NCBI RefSeq assembly: GCF_002865645.1
Contig: NW_020194519.1
Span: forward strand, 617,542-681,541
Source of the DNA: Hyaloscypha bicolor E
Taxonomy: Eukaryota; Ascomycota; Leotiomycetes; Helotiales; Hyaloscyphaceae
Direction of reading: 5' to 3'
DNA length: 64,000 nucleotides
The notes below the pieces were generated by a model. The model was not told the origin of the DNA and ran no database searches. It worked only from the letters and a program-made list of their open reading frames with translations. This document shows positions 62,690 through 64,000 of this stretch, piece after piece (within the stretch, counting starts at the first letter, position 1; each line of letters opens with the position of its first letter). The position numbers and the translations under genes were made by a program.

Positions 62690-63831
62690 TAGTGTGTTAA
62701 ATAATTAGATTAGATTAGATTAATGGGCATTAATCTAATCTAATCAAGGAAATTTACCATTAATTATATTTGTGAGGTGTTTGTTGGTAGGCAATAAGAC
62801 AATAGAATGAATCAGTGTGTTGTGAAACCACAGTGTTAAATTCAGTACAGAACTAATCTCTGTCCCTCCTGTGAGGTCCAGGGAAGCCCCCTCTAAATAG
62901 GAGGCCCCGATGGCATACATACAATTAGTGATTTATAAGCCTAATGCATATGATGTAAACAGTGGTTGGTTGGGATATCGAAGGGCTGCCGAACTCCCTG
63001 ATCGACACCCGCGATATCCGAGGTTCGTCACATGCCCTTAAGTCACGTGCGACCCTGCACACATCACAATATTCTAATTATAATCTAATCAGATTAATCG
63101 ATTATTAATTAATTAATTAGATTAATGAAGCACGTGACTAGACACGTAATAGCGCTAGCCGTATCGGGAGCGCGCTTTACCGCATTAGGGCTACGGCAGC
63201 CTAGCGGCGGCCTGGGCCGCAGCTTACCAAGCTGTAAGGCACACAATAGCAGGGTGATATACAAGTAGTCAAGGTAAGTAAGCTTTAGAGTGACGCTTGC
63301 AGGTGTAACTGATTTCCAAGAGTTGATTCCAACAAAAGACTAATCGATGCCCCTTTCCAAAGCTAGAAGCGTCTCCCTACATATTCCCTAGTGCTTAGCC
63401 AAGCGTGCGAAGCCCTTTACTTAATTAGGAAATGCGATCTCATGCAAGCTTTACCCAAAATAGGAAACTAGATCCACGATATCTGACACCCGTCCATGCG
63501 CCATCACGTGCGCCCCTTACAGATAATCAGTTTATTATTATAGAAAAGGAGTAATTAGTTAGTTCTTAGCTTAATTTAGATTTTTTTATTATAATATTAT
63601 TAGTTAGTTATAAGGTTATTTAATAATTAATAAGTAAAAGTAAAGAGAAAAGTAAAAAAAGTCAAGAAACTCCGGTGTCACGTAATTAATCAAGCATTAA
63701 TCAGATTAATCAAGATTAATTAATCTAATCTAATTAAAAAAAGTCTGAATCACGTTAATCATAATCTAATCACATTAATCAATTAATTAATCGATTAATT
63801 TGATTAACGTGATTAATCCTTTAACACACTG
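62690..63831. mobile_element. hAT-like non-autonomous transposon, 1.14 kb, with 8-bp TSD
   Basis: The termini read YAGTGTGTTAAA at 62690 and, inverted, at 63831. A perfect 8-bp direct duplication, GCTCTTAA, flanks it (62682-62689 and 63832-63839). An 8-bp duplication and YAGTG ends fit the hAT superfamily. Both ends carry many copies of ATTAATC/GATTAAT-type motifs (62701-62750, 63080-63125, 63690-63815), likely transposase-binding sites. The middle (about 62770-63060 and 63130-63540) has normal composition with CACGTG motifs and no coding frame. It is far less mutated than the DNA it sits in, so it inserted after most of the RIP damage. Confidence 0.85.
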
Positions 63832-63839
63832 GCTCTTAA

Positions 63840-64000
63840 GATTTAAAAAATATTATATATATAGTATTATTACTTTTTCTTCTAGTAATATTCCGGTAGC
63901 TAGAATCCGAATATCTTTTTTAATATCTCGTATTTTCTCCCTAAATATTATTTATACGAATTAATAAAGCTATCTTAATTCTTTAAGGTACTAATATAAT
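63840..64000. repeat. RIP-degraded TA-rich DNA, continuation of the block
   Basis: This is the right side of the repeat split by the hAT-like element. It runs off the window edge. Confidence 0.6.

Noticed and set aside
59000..62690. Long minus-strand reading obtained by treating TAA/TAG as former Gln/Trp
   Set aside because: In TA-rich RIP DNA almost any frame can be read this way. No family motif appeared, unlike the copia and rve relics, so I do not call a gene.

Overview
The window looks like nuclear DNA of a filamentous ascomycete (Pezizomycotina). The genes carry short introns with GT..AG ends and CTRAC-type branch sites. The families present (HET-domain remnant, neprosin, MmgE/PrpD, Dal5-type MFS, small cysteine-rich secreted protein) are typical of these fungi. 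Islands of balanced composition alternate sharply with very TA-rich blocks whose transposon genes are full of TAA/TAG at former Trp/Gln codons, as repeat-induced point mutation (RIP) leaves them. The class cannot be fixed from the sequence alone.

Layout. 1-1.98 kb: a gene for a small secreted eight-cysteine protein. 1.98-7.29 kb: RIP-degraded DNA. 7.29-23.87 kb: one unrecognised host gene broken into three pieces by two transposons. Transposon A (8682-17864, 9.2 kb, 121-bp TIRs, 6-bp target duplication CCGGCA) and transposon B (17905-23085, 5.2 kb, 50-bp TIRs, 5-bp duplication GGAGC) both begin TACGG and both carry relics of an integrase-core (rve/DDE) transposase. They sit 34 bp of host sequence apart, and the host reading frame is in register across both insertion points, so the gene was contiguous before they arrived. 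24.9-26.7 kb: two back-to-back C-terminal gene fragments (Clr5-protein-like and HET-protein-like), then a 265-bp MITE with TTA duplications. 27.3-31.0 kb: an intact divergent pair, an MmgE/PrpD enzyme and a Dal5-family transporter, which may form a small organic-acid module. 32.2-35.0 kb: a possible solo LTR, a tandem duplication, then an intact neprosin-domain protein gene. 35.0-36.4 kb: transposon debris.

36.4-64 kb is one large TA-rich block. It holds a RIP-mutated Ty1/copia retrotransposon (37197-43448, followed by an extra tandem LTR), other unidentified relics, and a much fresher 1.14-kb hAT-like non-autonomous element (62690-63831) with a perfect 8-bp target duplication.

Intact-looking genes are four: the secreted protein, MmgE/PrpD, MFS and neprosin. 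Everything else is transposon-derived, broken or truncated. The strongest unusual signal is the host gene hit twice by two related transposons, with clean footprints.
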